Shown here: piece after piece, positions 16,968-26,454 of the stretch
Layout: each line of letters opens with the position of its first letter
How positions within the stretch are numbered: position 1 is the stretch's first letter
Assembly (NCBI GenBank): GCA_002483265.1
Contig: DLHO01000025.1
Coordinates: forward strand, 62,001 to 126,000
DNA length: 64,000 bases
Source: Flavobacteriales bacterium UBA7666
GTDB taxonomy: Bacteria; Bacteroidota; Bacteroidia; Flavobacteriales_D; Crocinitomicaceae
Direction of reading: 5' to 3'
Made by a program: the position numbers and the translations under genes
Notes under the pieces: model-generated
Seen by the model: the letters and a program-made list of their open reading frames with translations, nothing else
What the model was told of the DNA's origin: nothing
Database searches by the model: none

Positions 16968-17924
16968 ATGGCATTATTTGGTTGGTTTTCCAAAGAAAAC
17001 AAAGAAACACTTGATAAAGGACTCGAAAAAACAAAAGAAAGTTTTTTCGGTAAGTTAACGCGTTCGCTGGTAGGTAAATCAAGAGTTGATGATGAGGTAC
17101 TAGATGAATTGGAAGAAATTCTGATCAGCTCAGATGTTGGTGTAAATACGACGTTAAAAATTATCGATCGGATTAATGAACGCGTTTCTAAAGATAAGTA
17201 TGTAGGTACAGACGAGCTGAATAAAGTTCTGAAGGAAGAAATTGCGGCCTTGTTGTCAGAGAATGACAGCGATGGACCAAGCGAATACAATATCCCAAAC
17301 CATAATGGTAATCCGCATGTGATCATGGTGGTTGGTGTAAATGGAGTAGGAAAAACTACTTCTATCGGAAAACTGGCAAATCAATTTAAAAAAGCGGGAA
17401 AGAGTGTGGTTCTTGGTGCTGCAGATACTTTCCGTGCTGCTGCGGTAGATCAATTGATTATTTGGTCAGAACGTGTCGGTGTTCCTATTGTTCAGCAAGG
17501 AATGGGAGCAGATCCTGCTTCCGTTGCATTTGATGCGTTAAGCTCAGCTAAAGCACAGGGAGCTGACGTTGTTATTATTGATACTGCCGGAAGGTTGCAC
17601 AACAAAGTAAACCTGATGAATGAGCTTTCCAAGATTAAACGTGTCATGGAAAAGGTTATTCCGGATGCTCCCCATGAAATTCTATTGGTCTTAGATGGAT
17701 CAACAGGTCAGAATGCTTTCGAACAAGCGAAACAATTTGCTTTGGCAACTTCATTAACCGGTTTGATTATTACAAAATTAGACGGCACTGCTAAAGGTGG
17801 GGTTGTGATCGGGATCTCAGACCAAATGAGTATTCCTGTAAGATTTATTGGAGTAGGAGAAGGAATTGAAGATCTGCAGGTTTTCCATAAAGAAGAATTT
17901 GTTGCTTCCATATTCGGAGAGTAA
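16968..17924 (+). CDS. ftsY: Signal recognition particle receptor FtsY
   Basis: This 318-residue GTPase receives the signal recognition particle with its ribosome at the inner membrane. It has the N domain helices (about 15-90) followed by the G domain with P-loop GVNGVGKTT, DTFRAAA, the G3 motif DTAGRL and the G4 motif TKLDGTAKGG. The acidic A domain of the E. coli protein is absent, as in other Bacteroidota. The ATG at 16968 begins with MALFGWFSKE, a short membrane-binding sequence typical of these short forms, so the start is secure although no leader is visible. Confidence 0.96.
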   Translation: MALFGWFSKENKETLDKGLEKTKESFFGKLTRSLVGKSRVDDEVLDELEEILISSDVGVNTTLKIIDRINERVSKDKYVGTDELNKVLKEEIAALLSENDSDGPSEYNIPNHNGNPHVIMVVGVNGVGKTTSIGKLANQFKKAGKSVVLGAADTFRAAAVDQLIIWSERVGVPIVQQGMGADPASVAFDALSSAKAQGADVVIIDTAGRLHNKVNLMNELSKIKRVMEKVIPDAPHEILLVLDGSTGQNAFEQAKQFALATSLTGLIITKLDGTAKGGVVIGISDQMSIPVRFIGVGEGIEDLQVFHKEEFVASIFGE

Positions 17925-17988
17925 TTGGAAACCAATCATTTAAATTAACAATCTGCTAATTGTGTAACTAATTTTATAATTTAGGTAG

Positions 17989-17996
17989 TAAATTTG
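17989..17996 (+). promoter_or_regulatory. Possible -7 element upstream of 18013
   Basis: TAAATTTG matches TAnnTTTG and lies 16 bases before the ATG at 18013. No TTG sits at the preferred distance. Confidence 0.4.
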
Positions 17997-18012
17997 TGTC
18001 ACTTATATTGGC

Positions 18013-18363
18013 ATGAATTCAAAATCTCTTAACAAAACCTATGCAATAGTGGCTTATTGCACCTTGATCGGTTGGATCATTTCCCTTGTCCAAGTTTCAT
18101 CTTCCTCGGAAGATGATCGAAAGTTTATTGCATTTCATTTAAGACAAATGCTTATTCTGATGTTGCTCGGAGCAGCAGTAAGTATTATGGATACTATCTT
18201 TTTCTTCATCCCATTTTTTGGATTGTTTGCAATTAACATTTTATCTTTTGCCCTTTTTATTTGTTGGTTAATTGTCTTGATAGCTGCAATCCGAGGTGAA
18301 AAAAAGTGTATTCCTTTCGTTGGAAAGGCAGGAGAAAGCATGTTGGGTGATATGTTTGAATAA
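18013..18363 (+). CDS. Small integral membrane protein, DUF4870/Tic20-like
   Basis: This 116-residue inner-membrane protein has three hydrophobic segments (about 10-27, 47-70 and 72-95). The pattern of a first membrane helix, then a KFIAFHLRQM motif, then two further helices resembles the DUF4870 (Tic20-like) membrane proteins. Function is unknown. It stands alone between ftsY and the large protease gene. Confidence 0.6.
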   Translation: MNSKSLNKTYAIVAYCTLIGWIISLVQVSSSSEDDRKFIAFHLRQMLILMLLGAAVSIMDTIFFFIPFFGLFAINILSFALFICWLIVLIAAIRGEKKCIPFVGKAGESMLGDMFE

Positions 18364-18529
18364 ATTTAAACGCTGTTAATAAGTAATTGTTAAAATACAA
18401 ACTCCCTAAGTTTCATTTCAAGTTTTTTTTAGTAACATTGGTTTGCTAAAACTAGAATTGAGTGCTCTAAATCAATTATTTCCAATTTTGGATTAAGAGT
18501 CTCGGTTCGAAAAATGAAAAACTACTTTT

Positions 18530-21500
18530 ATGAAAACTAACGGAGTAAAACTACGTGCCCTCTTCGCATGTTTGTTTTTTTCGGTGCTCTTTAATGGGGT
18601 ATTCGCTCAAACAAACGGAGTCGTTCGGTGCTACACAGATGAACAAGATGCAATCCTGCACGCCAACCACCCGGAATTAGAATCAACACAACAATTTGAA
18701 CAATGGATCCAGTCTGAAATGGCCGCAAACATGGCTGCAGGAAAGATCATTGGAGGAGTTTATCAAATTCCCGTTGTCGTCCATGTGATCCATAACGGAG
18801 AAGCGGTAGGTACCGGAACAAATGTAAGTTATGCTGCTATTCAATCTCAGATCGATGTCTTGAATGAAGATTTCAGACGCATGTTCGGGACGAACGGATG
18901 GAATACAAATCCGGTAGGAGCTGATACCCAAATTGAGTTCTGTTTAGCTCGAAGAAGACCTGATGGGTCCGCTTTCCCTGGAGGAGAATATGGTGTAAAC
19001 CGAATTCCCCGCTCTACTGCCGGTTTTACTGCGCCTCCTTACGCTACCGGTTACATTGATGCAACAATTAAACCTTATACTTATAATGGTGGTACACCTG
19101 CGGTAGTCGCGGGGTTTGCAAGAGGTTGGTCACCGGATAAATACATGAATATTTGGTTGTGTAACATAAGTGGAGGAATCCTTGGTTATGCACAGTTTCC
19201 TCAATCTCCATTAGGAGGAATGGGATGTGCTACTCCAGCAGCAGCAACAGACGGCGTGGTATTTTTATATAACTCTATTGGTAAAAGTTCCGTAACTGGT
19301 TTTGGAGGTGTTTATAATGAAGGACGAACAGCAACACATGAGATCGGTCACTGGTTAGGATTACGCCATATCTGGGGTGATGGAGGTTGTACAGTCGATG
19401 ATTACTGTAATGATACGCCTGAAGCTGGAGCAGCAAATTATGGTTGTCCGGTTGGAACAAATTCCTGCACGGCAGCTCCGGATGCCGGTGTGGATATGAT
19501 TCAGAATTACATGGATTATACGGATGATCTTTGTATGAATGTTTTCACCAATGATCAAAAGCAACGGATGCGGGCGGTTTTGGAAGGCTCTCCAATGCGT
19601 GTGCTATTAATAAATTCAGATGCGTGTACACCGCCAAATCCAAGTGATGCATCAGTAACAGATGTTTTTGCACCAATTGGTGATAATTGCGCCGGATCAA
19701 TTACTCCAAGTGTTCAATTAAAAAACAGAGGTTCCAATAACCTGACAGCTGCAACCATTTCATATAAAATCGACAATGGAACTGCAGTTACATTTAGCTG
19801 GACAGGTAACCTGACTCCGAATTCAACAGCAACGGTTGCATTGCCCGCATTTACAGCTGCTTTAGGAACACATTCATTCAGAGCATATTCTACACTTCCG
19901 AATGGGATCGCCGATCCTTATACGGTTTACGATACTTCAGGAATTGATTTCGTGGTTTCTAACGGGATTATGCCGAACTATACTCAAGATTTTGAAGCGC
20001 AATCTTTTCCGCCGGATGTGAAATGGAGAATTGATAACGTGAATGCAGATTGTTATAAATGGTCACCGGCTTCAGGAATATCTTCTACCGGATCATTTAT
20101 CAATAACATTGCACAGGTTCCATGTTATAACAATGGCTCAACTTCAAATGAAGATTTTTATAGTCCGGTTTTCTTATTGCCATGTAATGCAACGGCTGCA
20201 ACCTTGAAATTTGATGTAGCCTACAGAAGAAGAGTTGCAGGATCCAATGATCAGTTGATCGTGCAGATTTCTACAGACTGCGGTGCTACTTGGACAAATG
20301 TCTATAATAAAACCGGTAACGGAGCTCAGCCTTTATATCAAAGCGCAACCTTATCTGCAACAGAATACTTTCCTACAGTTGCCACAGATTGGAGAACTGA
20401 GACCATTAGTTTGATGCCGTATGTTACGGCAGCTTCGGATAATATCCGTTTCCGCTTCAGAGGAGTTTCTGCAAATGGAAATAATATTTTCATTGATAAT
20501 GTGAAATTTGAAGGAACAACTCCGGGAGAAATTAACGTGACTTCTGCAAGTGTAGATGTGTTGGATGGAGGTTATTATACCTATGCAAATACACAGGCTG
20601 GTGGTTCAACTACTGCAACGTTCACAATTACAAATACCGGAACAACCAATTTGACATTAACGAATCCAATTACAGTTACAGGAACTGGTTTTGCTTTAGG
20701 AACAGGTTTTGGAACAACAACCGTTACACCCGGTTCAACAACGACATTTACAGTGGTGTTTTCACCAGCTGCTGCCGGAAACTTTACCGGGAATGTTCAG
20801 TTTGTAACCAATGATTGTGATGAAGGAACATACAATTTTATCTTGAACGGTTTAGGAGTTGTAAGTCCTCCGGTTGCTGATTTCTCAGCTTCTTCAACAA
20901 CAATTTGTCAAGGTGCAACTATTACTTTTACTAATTTATCGACTCTTGCGAATTCATATGCATGGACATTTACAGGCGGAACACCAGGTACTTCAACTGC
21001 AACAAATCCTACGGTAACTTATAATACTGCAGGAACTTATGCCGTGACATTGATTGCAACGAATGCAAATGGTTCAGATACAGAAACGAAAACCGGTTAT
21101 ATAACGGTTATTAGTTCAACGGCAACTGCTTTACCATTAAATGAAGGATTTACTGCTGCGCCGTTTGTTCCGACTGGATGGTCATTGGTTAATAACAATG
21201 CTTCTCCAACAAGCTGGGCAAGATCAACAACAGTTGGTCGGGCACCTACAGCCGGAAACTCCATGTGGTTCAATAATTTTGACTACAACGATGCAGATGA
21301 TGATGTCGTTAGATTGAAACCGCTCATTTTTACAGGGCTTTCATCTGCTCAAATGACCTTTGATGTGGCTTATGCACCATATGATGCAGCAAATTTTGAC
21401 GGTTTGGAAGTGTTGGTTTCTACCAACTGTGGAGGTTCATTTACTTCTGTCTATTCCAAGTCGAATACAACTCTTGCAACCGCAGCTGCTACCGGAAATG

Positions 21501-24500
21501 TGGCCTTCGTGCCAACAACTGCACAGTGGAGAACAGAAACGGTTGACTTGACTCCATATATTGGGCAAGGGAATGTGATCATTGCATTCAAAAACTTGTC
21601 AGGATTCGGAAACAATTTGTACGTAGATAATATCAATGTAACCGGAGTGGTTGCATCAACTCCTCCAACTCCAAGTTTCACCACTGTTTCAGCTTCAGTT
21701 TGCGCAGGACAGAGTATCGCATATACGAATACTTCAACGGGATCTCCTACTTCTTATTCCTGGTCTTTCCCGGGTGGAACGCCTTCCACATCAACAACGG
21801 CTAGTCCAACAATTACCTATGCAACTGCTGGTACTTACAATGTGGTGTTAACAGCTACAAATGGTTCCGGTTCGAATACTACGACCATGACGAATTATGT
21901 GACAGTGAATCCACTTCCGGCAACTCCAACTATTACGGCAGGTGGAGCTACGGCGATTTGTCCTGGTGGATCAGTTACTTTAACATCTTCCGCGGGAACA
22001 AGCTATTTGTGGTCAACCGGAGCAACCACTCAATCGATTACGGTTTCTGCTGCAGGTACTTATACTTGTAAAGTAGTAAGTGCTGCAGGTTGTCAAAGTG
22101 CAAATAGTAATTCAATTACAGTAACTTTAAATACTACCCCGGCAGCTCCAACAGTTACTCCTGGTGGTGCTACAACATTCTGTTCAGGTGGTTCTGTAAC
22201 GCTAACATCTTCTGCAGGAACTTCCTATTTGTGGTCGAATGGTGCAACAACACAAGCTATTACGGCAACAACAGCCGGAACTTATACTGTTCAAATAACC
22301 AATGCTGCAGGTTGTCAAAGTACGGCAAGTGCAACAACAACGGTTACGGTTAATCCAACACCAAGCGCACCAACAATTACTGCTGGTGGAGCAATAGCGC
22401 TTTGTTCCGGAGGTTCGGTGACCTTAACATCAACAGCAGGAACAGGCTATTTGTGGTCAACCGGAGCAACCACTCAATCAATTACGGTTTCTGCTGCGGG
22501 TACCTATAATTGTAAAGTAGTAAGTGCAGCAGGTTGTCAAAGTGCGAATAGTAATTCAATTTCGGTGACAGTCGGTACACTGCCGGCTACCCCAACAGTT
22601 ACTTCTGGTGGTTCTACAACATTTTGTTCAGGTGGTTCCGTGATTTTAACATCAACAGCAGGAACAAGTTACTTGTGGTCGAATGGAGCAACAACACAAG
22701 CTATTACCGCAACAACGGCTGGAGCTTATACTGTTCAGGTAACAAATGCAGCTGGTTGTCAAAGTGCCTCAAGTACGGCTACAACAGTTACAGTTAATCC
22801 AACTCCAAGTGCGCCAACAATTACTGCTGGCGGAGCAATAGCACTTTGTTCCGGAGGTTCAGTGACTTTAACGTCAACGGCAGGAGCAGGCTATTTGTGG
22901 TCAACCGGAGCAACCACTCAATCAATTACGGTTTCTACAGCTGGAACCTATATGTGTAAAGTAGTTAGCGCTGCAGGTTGTCAAAGCGCGAATAGTAATT
23001 CAATTTCGGTGACAGTAGGTGCGCCACCGGCAACTCCAACGGTTACTACAGGTGGCTCTACAACTTTCTGTTCTGGTAGTTCTGTTACTTTGACTTCAAC
23101 TGCAGGAACATCCTACTTGTGGTCCAATGGTGCAACAACACAAACTATTACAGCAACAACGGCCGGAACTTATACTGTTCAGGTTACAAATGCAGCAGGT
23201 TGTCAAAGTGCAGCAAGTGCAGCTACGACGGTTACGGTTAATCCAACTCCGGCTGCTCCAACATTAACAGCAGGAGGGGCGACAACTTTCTGTGCAGGTG
23301 CGTCAGTAACATTGACTTCAACAACCGGAACAGCTTATTTGTGGTCAACCGGAGCAACGACACAATCCATTACTGCAACAACGGCTGGAACATATACTGT
23401 TAAAGTAGTAAGTGCGGCAGGCTGCCAAAGTGCAAATAGTAATTCAGTTACCGTTACAGTTAATCCAACTCCGGCGACACCAACAATTACGGCAGGTGGA
23501 ACAACTACTTTCTGTGCGGGTGGCTCAGTAACTTTGACATCAACGACAGGAACAAGTTATTTATGGTCGAATGGCGCAACAACACAAGCTATTACTGCAA
23601 CAACAGCAGGAACATATACTGTTCAGGTTACCAACGCTTCTGGCTGTCAAAGTACAGCAAGCGGAGTTACAACAGTTACGGTTAATCCAACTCCAACTGC
23701 ACCGGCAATTACAGCTGGTGGGGCGACGACATTCTGTTCAGGATCTTCGGTAACTTTAACATCAACAGCAGGAACAAGTTACTTGTGGTCGAATGGAGCA
23801 ACAACACAAGCTATTACCGCAGCAACTGCAGGCACATATACTGTTCAGGTATCCAATGCTTCAGGTTGTCAAAGTGCGGCAAGTGCAGCTACAACCGTTA
23901 CTGTTAATCCAACGCCAAGTGCGCCAACAATTACTGCCAGTGGAGCAACGACATTCTGTTCGGGAACTCCAACAACACTTACTTCAACAACAGGAACGAG
24001 TTACTTGTGGTCTAATGGAGCAACGACTCAAACTATTACACCTGCTACATCTGGAACTTATACTGTTCAGGTTACGAACGCTTCAGGTTGTCAGAGTACT
24101 ACAAGTACCGGAACGGTTATAACAGTTAATCCAACGCCAGTTATTACGTTGGGAACTCTTACAAATCCGAGCGCTTGTGGTTCAACTACCGGTTCAATTG
24201 CGGTAAGTGGAACAGGTTCGGGTTCTATCTCTTGGTCTGGTGCGGTTACGGGATCTGCTTCTGTAGCTTCCTTACCAACCACGATTCCAAATTTGGGTGC
24301 AGGATCTTATACGATCATATTGACAAGCCCAGCAGGTTGTGCTTCCAGCTCGATTATGGGAAGTTTAACTGATCCGGGAGCACCAACGCCTCCGGTAATT
24401 ACTTCCAGTTCAGCGATCTTATGTCCGGGAGGATCTGTTACCTTGACTTCTTCCTATACGACAGGAAATACCTGGTCTACAACATCAACGGCTTCGACTA

Positions 24501-25297
24501 TTTCAGTGACTTCGGCTGGAACATATACGGTTCAGGTAACGAATGCCGGATGTACCTCTACTTCAAATCCGATCACGATTACAGATGCAGCACTATTTAG
24601 CGTTGATGCAGGAAGTGATCAGGCGGTGTGTTCCGGAAGTTCAGTTACCTTGACAAGTAGTTCAACCGGTTCTCCAATTGTAGGATGGAGTAATGGTGTT
24701 CAGGATGGAGTTTCATTCGTTCCGCCAAGTACTACTACTTATACATTAACTGGAACGGACGTAAATGGGTGTCAATTAACGGATCAGGTTACGATTACAG
24801 TAAACTCAAATCCAACAGTTGCATTGGCAGATCTTGGTCAGGTTTGTACTTACAATCCGGCATTTGTGCTTACTGGTGGAGCGCCTTTGGGTGGAACTTA
24901 TTCGGGAACAGGAGTTTCTTCAGGAAGCTTTGATCCGGCACTAAGTGGTGCGGGTAGTTTCCCGATAACTTATTCGTTCTCTGATGCAAACGGCTGTTCT
25001 GGAATGGCGCAAAGTACCATCATTGTAGATCCTTGTTTATCAGTTGGAGAGAACGAAAAATGGAATATGTCCATCTATCCGAATCCATCCATTGGTAAAA
25101 TGGAGATTACATCAGATGTGCCTTATTCGAACTTGAAAATGGTGGATGCGCAAGGGAAAGTGATTTTCGATTTCGAGATTGATCAGTTTGAAACGGTTAA
25201 GACGATTGACTTGTCATCTTACGCAAACGGACATTATACCTTACAAGTAGTGGGTGAATTTGGAATAAAATATCACCAGATTGTAATCAGTAAATAA
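18530..25297 (+). CDS. Giant T9SS-secreted M43-type metalloprotease with Ig-like repeats
   Basis: This 2255-residue secreted protein has a signal peptide (about 1-26). The catalytic domain is pappalysin-like (M43): the zinc motif HEIGHWLGLRH spans residues 270-280, followed by DTPEA and the Met-turn segment QNYMDYTDDLC. After it come two MAM/jelly-roll-like segments beginning QDFEAQSFPPD and NEGFTAAPFVPTGW, a choice-of-anchor segment rich in TITNTGT, and two PKD domains. Ten Ig-like repeats of about 74 residues (from about residue 1129, bases 21914-24138) and further Ig-like domains precede a type A T9SS sorting domain beginning YPNPSIG. M43 enzymes cut proteins, so it probably acts outside the cell; its substrate is unknown. 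It is a single-gene unit ended by a strong palindromic terminator. Confidence 0.88.
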   Translation: MKTNGVKLRALFACLFFSVLFNGVFAQTNGVVRCYTDEQDAILHANHPELESTQQFEQWIQSEMAANMAAGKIIGGVYQIPVVVHVIHNGEAVGTGTNVSYAAIQSQIDVLNEDFRRMFGTNGWNTNPVGADTQIEFCLARRRPDGSAFPGGEYGVNRIPRSTAGFTAPPYATGYIDATIKPYTYNGGTPAVVAGFARGWSPDKYMNIWLCNISGGILGYAQFPQSPLGGMGCATPAAATDGVVFLYNSIGKSSVTGFGGVYNEGRTATHEIGHWLGLRHIWGDGGCTVDDYCNDTPEAGAANYGCPVGTNSCTAAPDAGVDMIQNYMDYTDDLCMNVFTNDQKQRMRAVLEGSPMRVLLINSDACTPPNPSDASVTDVFAPIGDNCAGSITPSVQLKNRGSNNLTAATISYKIDNGTAVTFSWTGNLTPNSTATVALPAFTAALGTHSFRAYSTLPNGIADPYTVYDTSGIDFVVSNGIMPNYTQDFEAQSFPPDVKWRIDNVNADCYKWSPASGISSTGSFINNIAQVPCYNNGSTSNEDFYSPVFLLPCNATAATLKFDVAYRRRVAGSNDQLIVQISTDCGATWTNVYNKTGNGAQPLYQSATLSATEYFPTVATDWRTETISLMPYVTAASDNIRFRFRGVSANGNNIFIDNVKFEGTTPGEINVTSASVDVLDGGYYTYANTQAGGSTTATFTITNTGTTNLTLTNPITVTGTGFALGTGFGTTTVTPGSTTTFTVVFSPAAAGNFTGNVQFVTNDCDEGTYNFILNGLGVVSPPVADFSASSTTICQGATITFTNLSTLANSYAWTFTGGTPGTSTATNPTVTYNTAGTYAVTLIATNANGSDTETKTGYITVISSTATALPLNEGFTAAPFVPTGWSLVNNNASPTSWARSTTVGRAPTAGNSMWFNNFDYNDADDDVVRLKPLIFTGLSSAQMTFDVAYAPYDAANFDGLEVLVSTNCGGSFTSVYSKSNTTLATAAATGNVAFVPTTAQWRTETVDLTPYIGQGNVIIAFKNLSGFGNNLYVDNINVTGVVASTPPTPSFTTVSASVCAGQSIAYTNTSTGSPTSYSWSFPGGTPSTSTTASPTITYATAGTYNVVLTATNGSGSNTTTMTNYVTVNPLPATPTITAGGATAICPGGSVTLTSSAGTSYLWSTGATTQSITVSAAGTYTCKVVSAAGCQSANSNSITVTLNTTPAAPTVTPGGATTFCSGGSVTLTSSAGTSYLWSNGATTQAITATTAGTYTVQITNAAGCQSTASATTTVTVNPTPSAPTITAGGAIALCSGGSVTLTSTAGTGYLWSTGATTQSITVSAAGTYNCKVVSAAGCQSANSNSISVTVGTLPATPTVTSGGSTTFCSGGSVILTSTAGTSYLWSNGATTQAITATTAGAYTVQVTNAAGCQSASSTATTVTVNPTPSAPTITAGGAIALCSGGSVTLTSTAGAGYLWSTGATTQSITVSTAGTYMCKVVSAAGCQSANSNSISVTVGAPPATPTVTTGGSTTFCSGSSVTLTSTAGTSYLWSNGATTQTITATTAGTYTVQVTNAAGCQSAASAATTVTVNPTPAAPTLTAGGATTFCAGASVTLTSTTGTAYLWSTGATTQSITATTAGTYTVKVVSAAGCQSANSNSVTVTVNPTPATPTITAGGTTTFCAGGSVTLTSTTGTSYLWSNGATTQAITATTAGTYTVQVTNASGCQSTASGVTTVTVNPTPTAPAITAGGATTFCSGSSVTLTSTAGTSYLWSNGATTQAITAATAGTYTVQVSNASGCQSAASAATTVTVNPTPSAPTITASGATTFCSGTPTTLTSTTGTSYLWSNGATTQTITPATSGTYTVQVTNASGCQSTTSTGTVITVNPTPVITLGTLTNPSACGSTTGSIAVSGTGSGSISWSGAVTGSASVASLPTTIPNLGAGSYTIILTSPAGCASSSIMGSLTDPGAPTPPVITSSSAILCPGGSVTLTSSYTTGNTWSTTSTASTISVTSAGTYTVQVTNAGCTSTSNPITITDAALFSVDAGSDQAVCSGSSVTLTSSSTGSPIVGWSNGVQDGVSFVPPSTTTYTLTGTDVNGCQLTDQVTITVNSNPTVALADLGQVCTYNPAFVLTGGAPLGGTYSGTGVSSGSFDPALSGAGSFPITYSFSDANGCSGMAQSTIIVDPCLSVGENEKWNMSIYPNPSIGKMEITSDVPYSNLKMVDAQGKVIFDFEIDQFETVKTIDLSSYANGHYTLQVVGEFGIKYHQIVISK
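21914..24138 (+). repeat. Ten tandem ~222-bp repeats coding for Ig-like domains
   Basis: Each unit has TFCSGGSVTLTS, a YLWS(T/N)GATTQ core and AGCQS, giving two cysteines per unit. Two subtypes alternate: A (STGATTQSIT with KVVSAAGCQSANSNS) and B (SNGATTQ with VQVTNAAGCQS). The order is A B A B A B A B B B, so the early part has a 444-bp dimer period. They resemble the CHU_C-associated Ig-like domains. Confidence 0.85.
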
Positions 25298-25311
25298 TTC
25301 AATTTATATAT

Positions 25312-25351
25312 AAAAAAGTAGGGGCGGAAAATTTTCCGCCCCTACTTTTTT
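25312..25351 (+). terminator. 40-bp perfect palindrome, strong terminator
   Basis: A perfect 20-bp inverted repeat centred between 25331 and 25332 starts with six A and ends with six T around a GTAGGGGCGG arm. It can terminate transcription from either strand, although both flanking genes are on the plus strand. Confidence 0.9.
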
Positions 25352-25407
25352 TACCAAGGTGGGCTATTGCTTTTTCTTCTTACTTTTGAGTAAAGATTTA
25401 ATCGGGC

Positions 25408-26448
25408 ATGCAAAAACTAAAGATCAATGGTCACGGACATATCTTACCGGAACCTTCGGAAATTCCGAAATTCATGCGTGAGAAGAAGTTGTTTTGGATA
25501 GATGATGATAAAAAATTCATGAGGCAAGATGATTGGGCTCGACCAATTACTGATCCCAGTTTCTTTTTTAATGAAAAAATCGAGTGGATGGAAAGACACG
25601 GCATCGATCACGGTGTGATGTTGAACCTATCTCAGGTTTATTGCAATGGTTGGGCAAAACAAGATGCGTTTGATGCAATTCGCTGGCAAAATGATTTCAA
25701 TGCAAGTGTTCAGGAGCGCCGGCCGGATAAATTTACCAGTGGATTTGTGGTGCAGCCACTTTACATGGAAGATGCTTTAAATGAAGTGCGTCGTTGTGTA
25801 GAAGATCTGAAAATGAATTTGCTTTGTCTTCCGACACACTTTTTAGACCAGAATAATGAATGGCTTTCTGTGGTTGATGATTCAACTTTGCCTTTGTTTG
25901 AATTGGCAAATGAATACAAACTGGCAATTGAAATTCATCCATATGATGGTGAAAAGATGGTTGCTTTGAAAGACATGTACTGGCGTTTCCATTTGGTTTG
26001 GATGATGGCACAAACTGCTGATACTTTACATATGTATGCGCTGAAAGATTTCGTTAATAAATATCCGGATATACGTACGTGTTTTGCTCATGGTTGTATG
26101 CTTGGACAGGCAAACTATGGAAGAAGATTACAGGGTTTTGACGGTCGCCCGGATTTGTTTACCGAAACCAGAGATCCACGTGCCAGTTTAGGTCACCCAA
26201 ACTTGTTTTTCGATACTTTGGTTCATGATTCGTATACTTTACAATTGCTTAAAACCCGAGTTGGTTCATCTCAGATCGTTTCCGGATTGGATGATCCGTA
26301 TCCTTTGGGTGAAATGGAAGGAGTTGCCAATTCATATCCCGGAAGAGTTATAGATTTTGCTGTGGAGGTTGGAATTTTGGATCAAAAAGAATCCGATGCA
26401 ATCTGGTACGACAATGTGTTGCGCTGGTTAGGCAAGACTTCAATTTAA
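25408..26448 (+). CDS. 2-amino-3-carboxymuconate-6-semialdehyde decarboxylase (ACMSD)
   Basis: This 346-residue amidohydrolase-superfamily protein resembles ACMSD, which diverts tryptophan breakdown by the kynurenine route away from quinolinate. Metal-site motifs are visible: HGHILP near the N-terminus (first HxH pair), EIHPYD in the middle, CFAHGC, and the Asp-containing GLDDPYPLGE near the C-terminus. TLVHDSYTLQLL also matches the family closely. In some Bacteroidota the gene lies with other kynurenine genes; here none is visible, and it sits six bases before an unrelated membrane gene. The substrate is assigned by similarity. Confidence 0.78.
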   Translation: MQKLKINGHGHILPEPSEIPKFMREKKLFWIDDDKKFMRQDDWARPITDPSFFFNEKIEWMERHGIDHGVMLNLSQVYCNGWAKQDAFDAIRWQNDFNASVQERRPDKFTSGFVVQPLYMEDALNEVRRCVEDLKMNLLCLPTHFLDQNNEWLSVVDDSTLPLFELANEYKLAIEIHPYDGEKMVALKDMYWRFHLVWMMAQTADTLHMYALKDFVNKYPDIRTCFAHGCMLGQANYGRRLQGFDGRPDLFTETRDPRASLGHPNLFFDTLVHDSYTLQLLKTRVGSSQIVSGLDDPYPLGEMEGVANSYPGRVIDFAVEVGILDQKESDAIWYDNVLRWLGKTSI

Positions 26449-26454
26449 TGGATC

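Noticed and set aside
18480..18529. GGTTCGA word suggesting a tRNA T-arm
   Set aside because: No acceptor or anticodon stems can be formed around it.
21914..24138. Regular repeats resembling a CRISPR or satellite array
   Set aside because: The period is about 222 bp, the frame is open throughout and the units code for an Ig-like fold.
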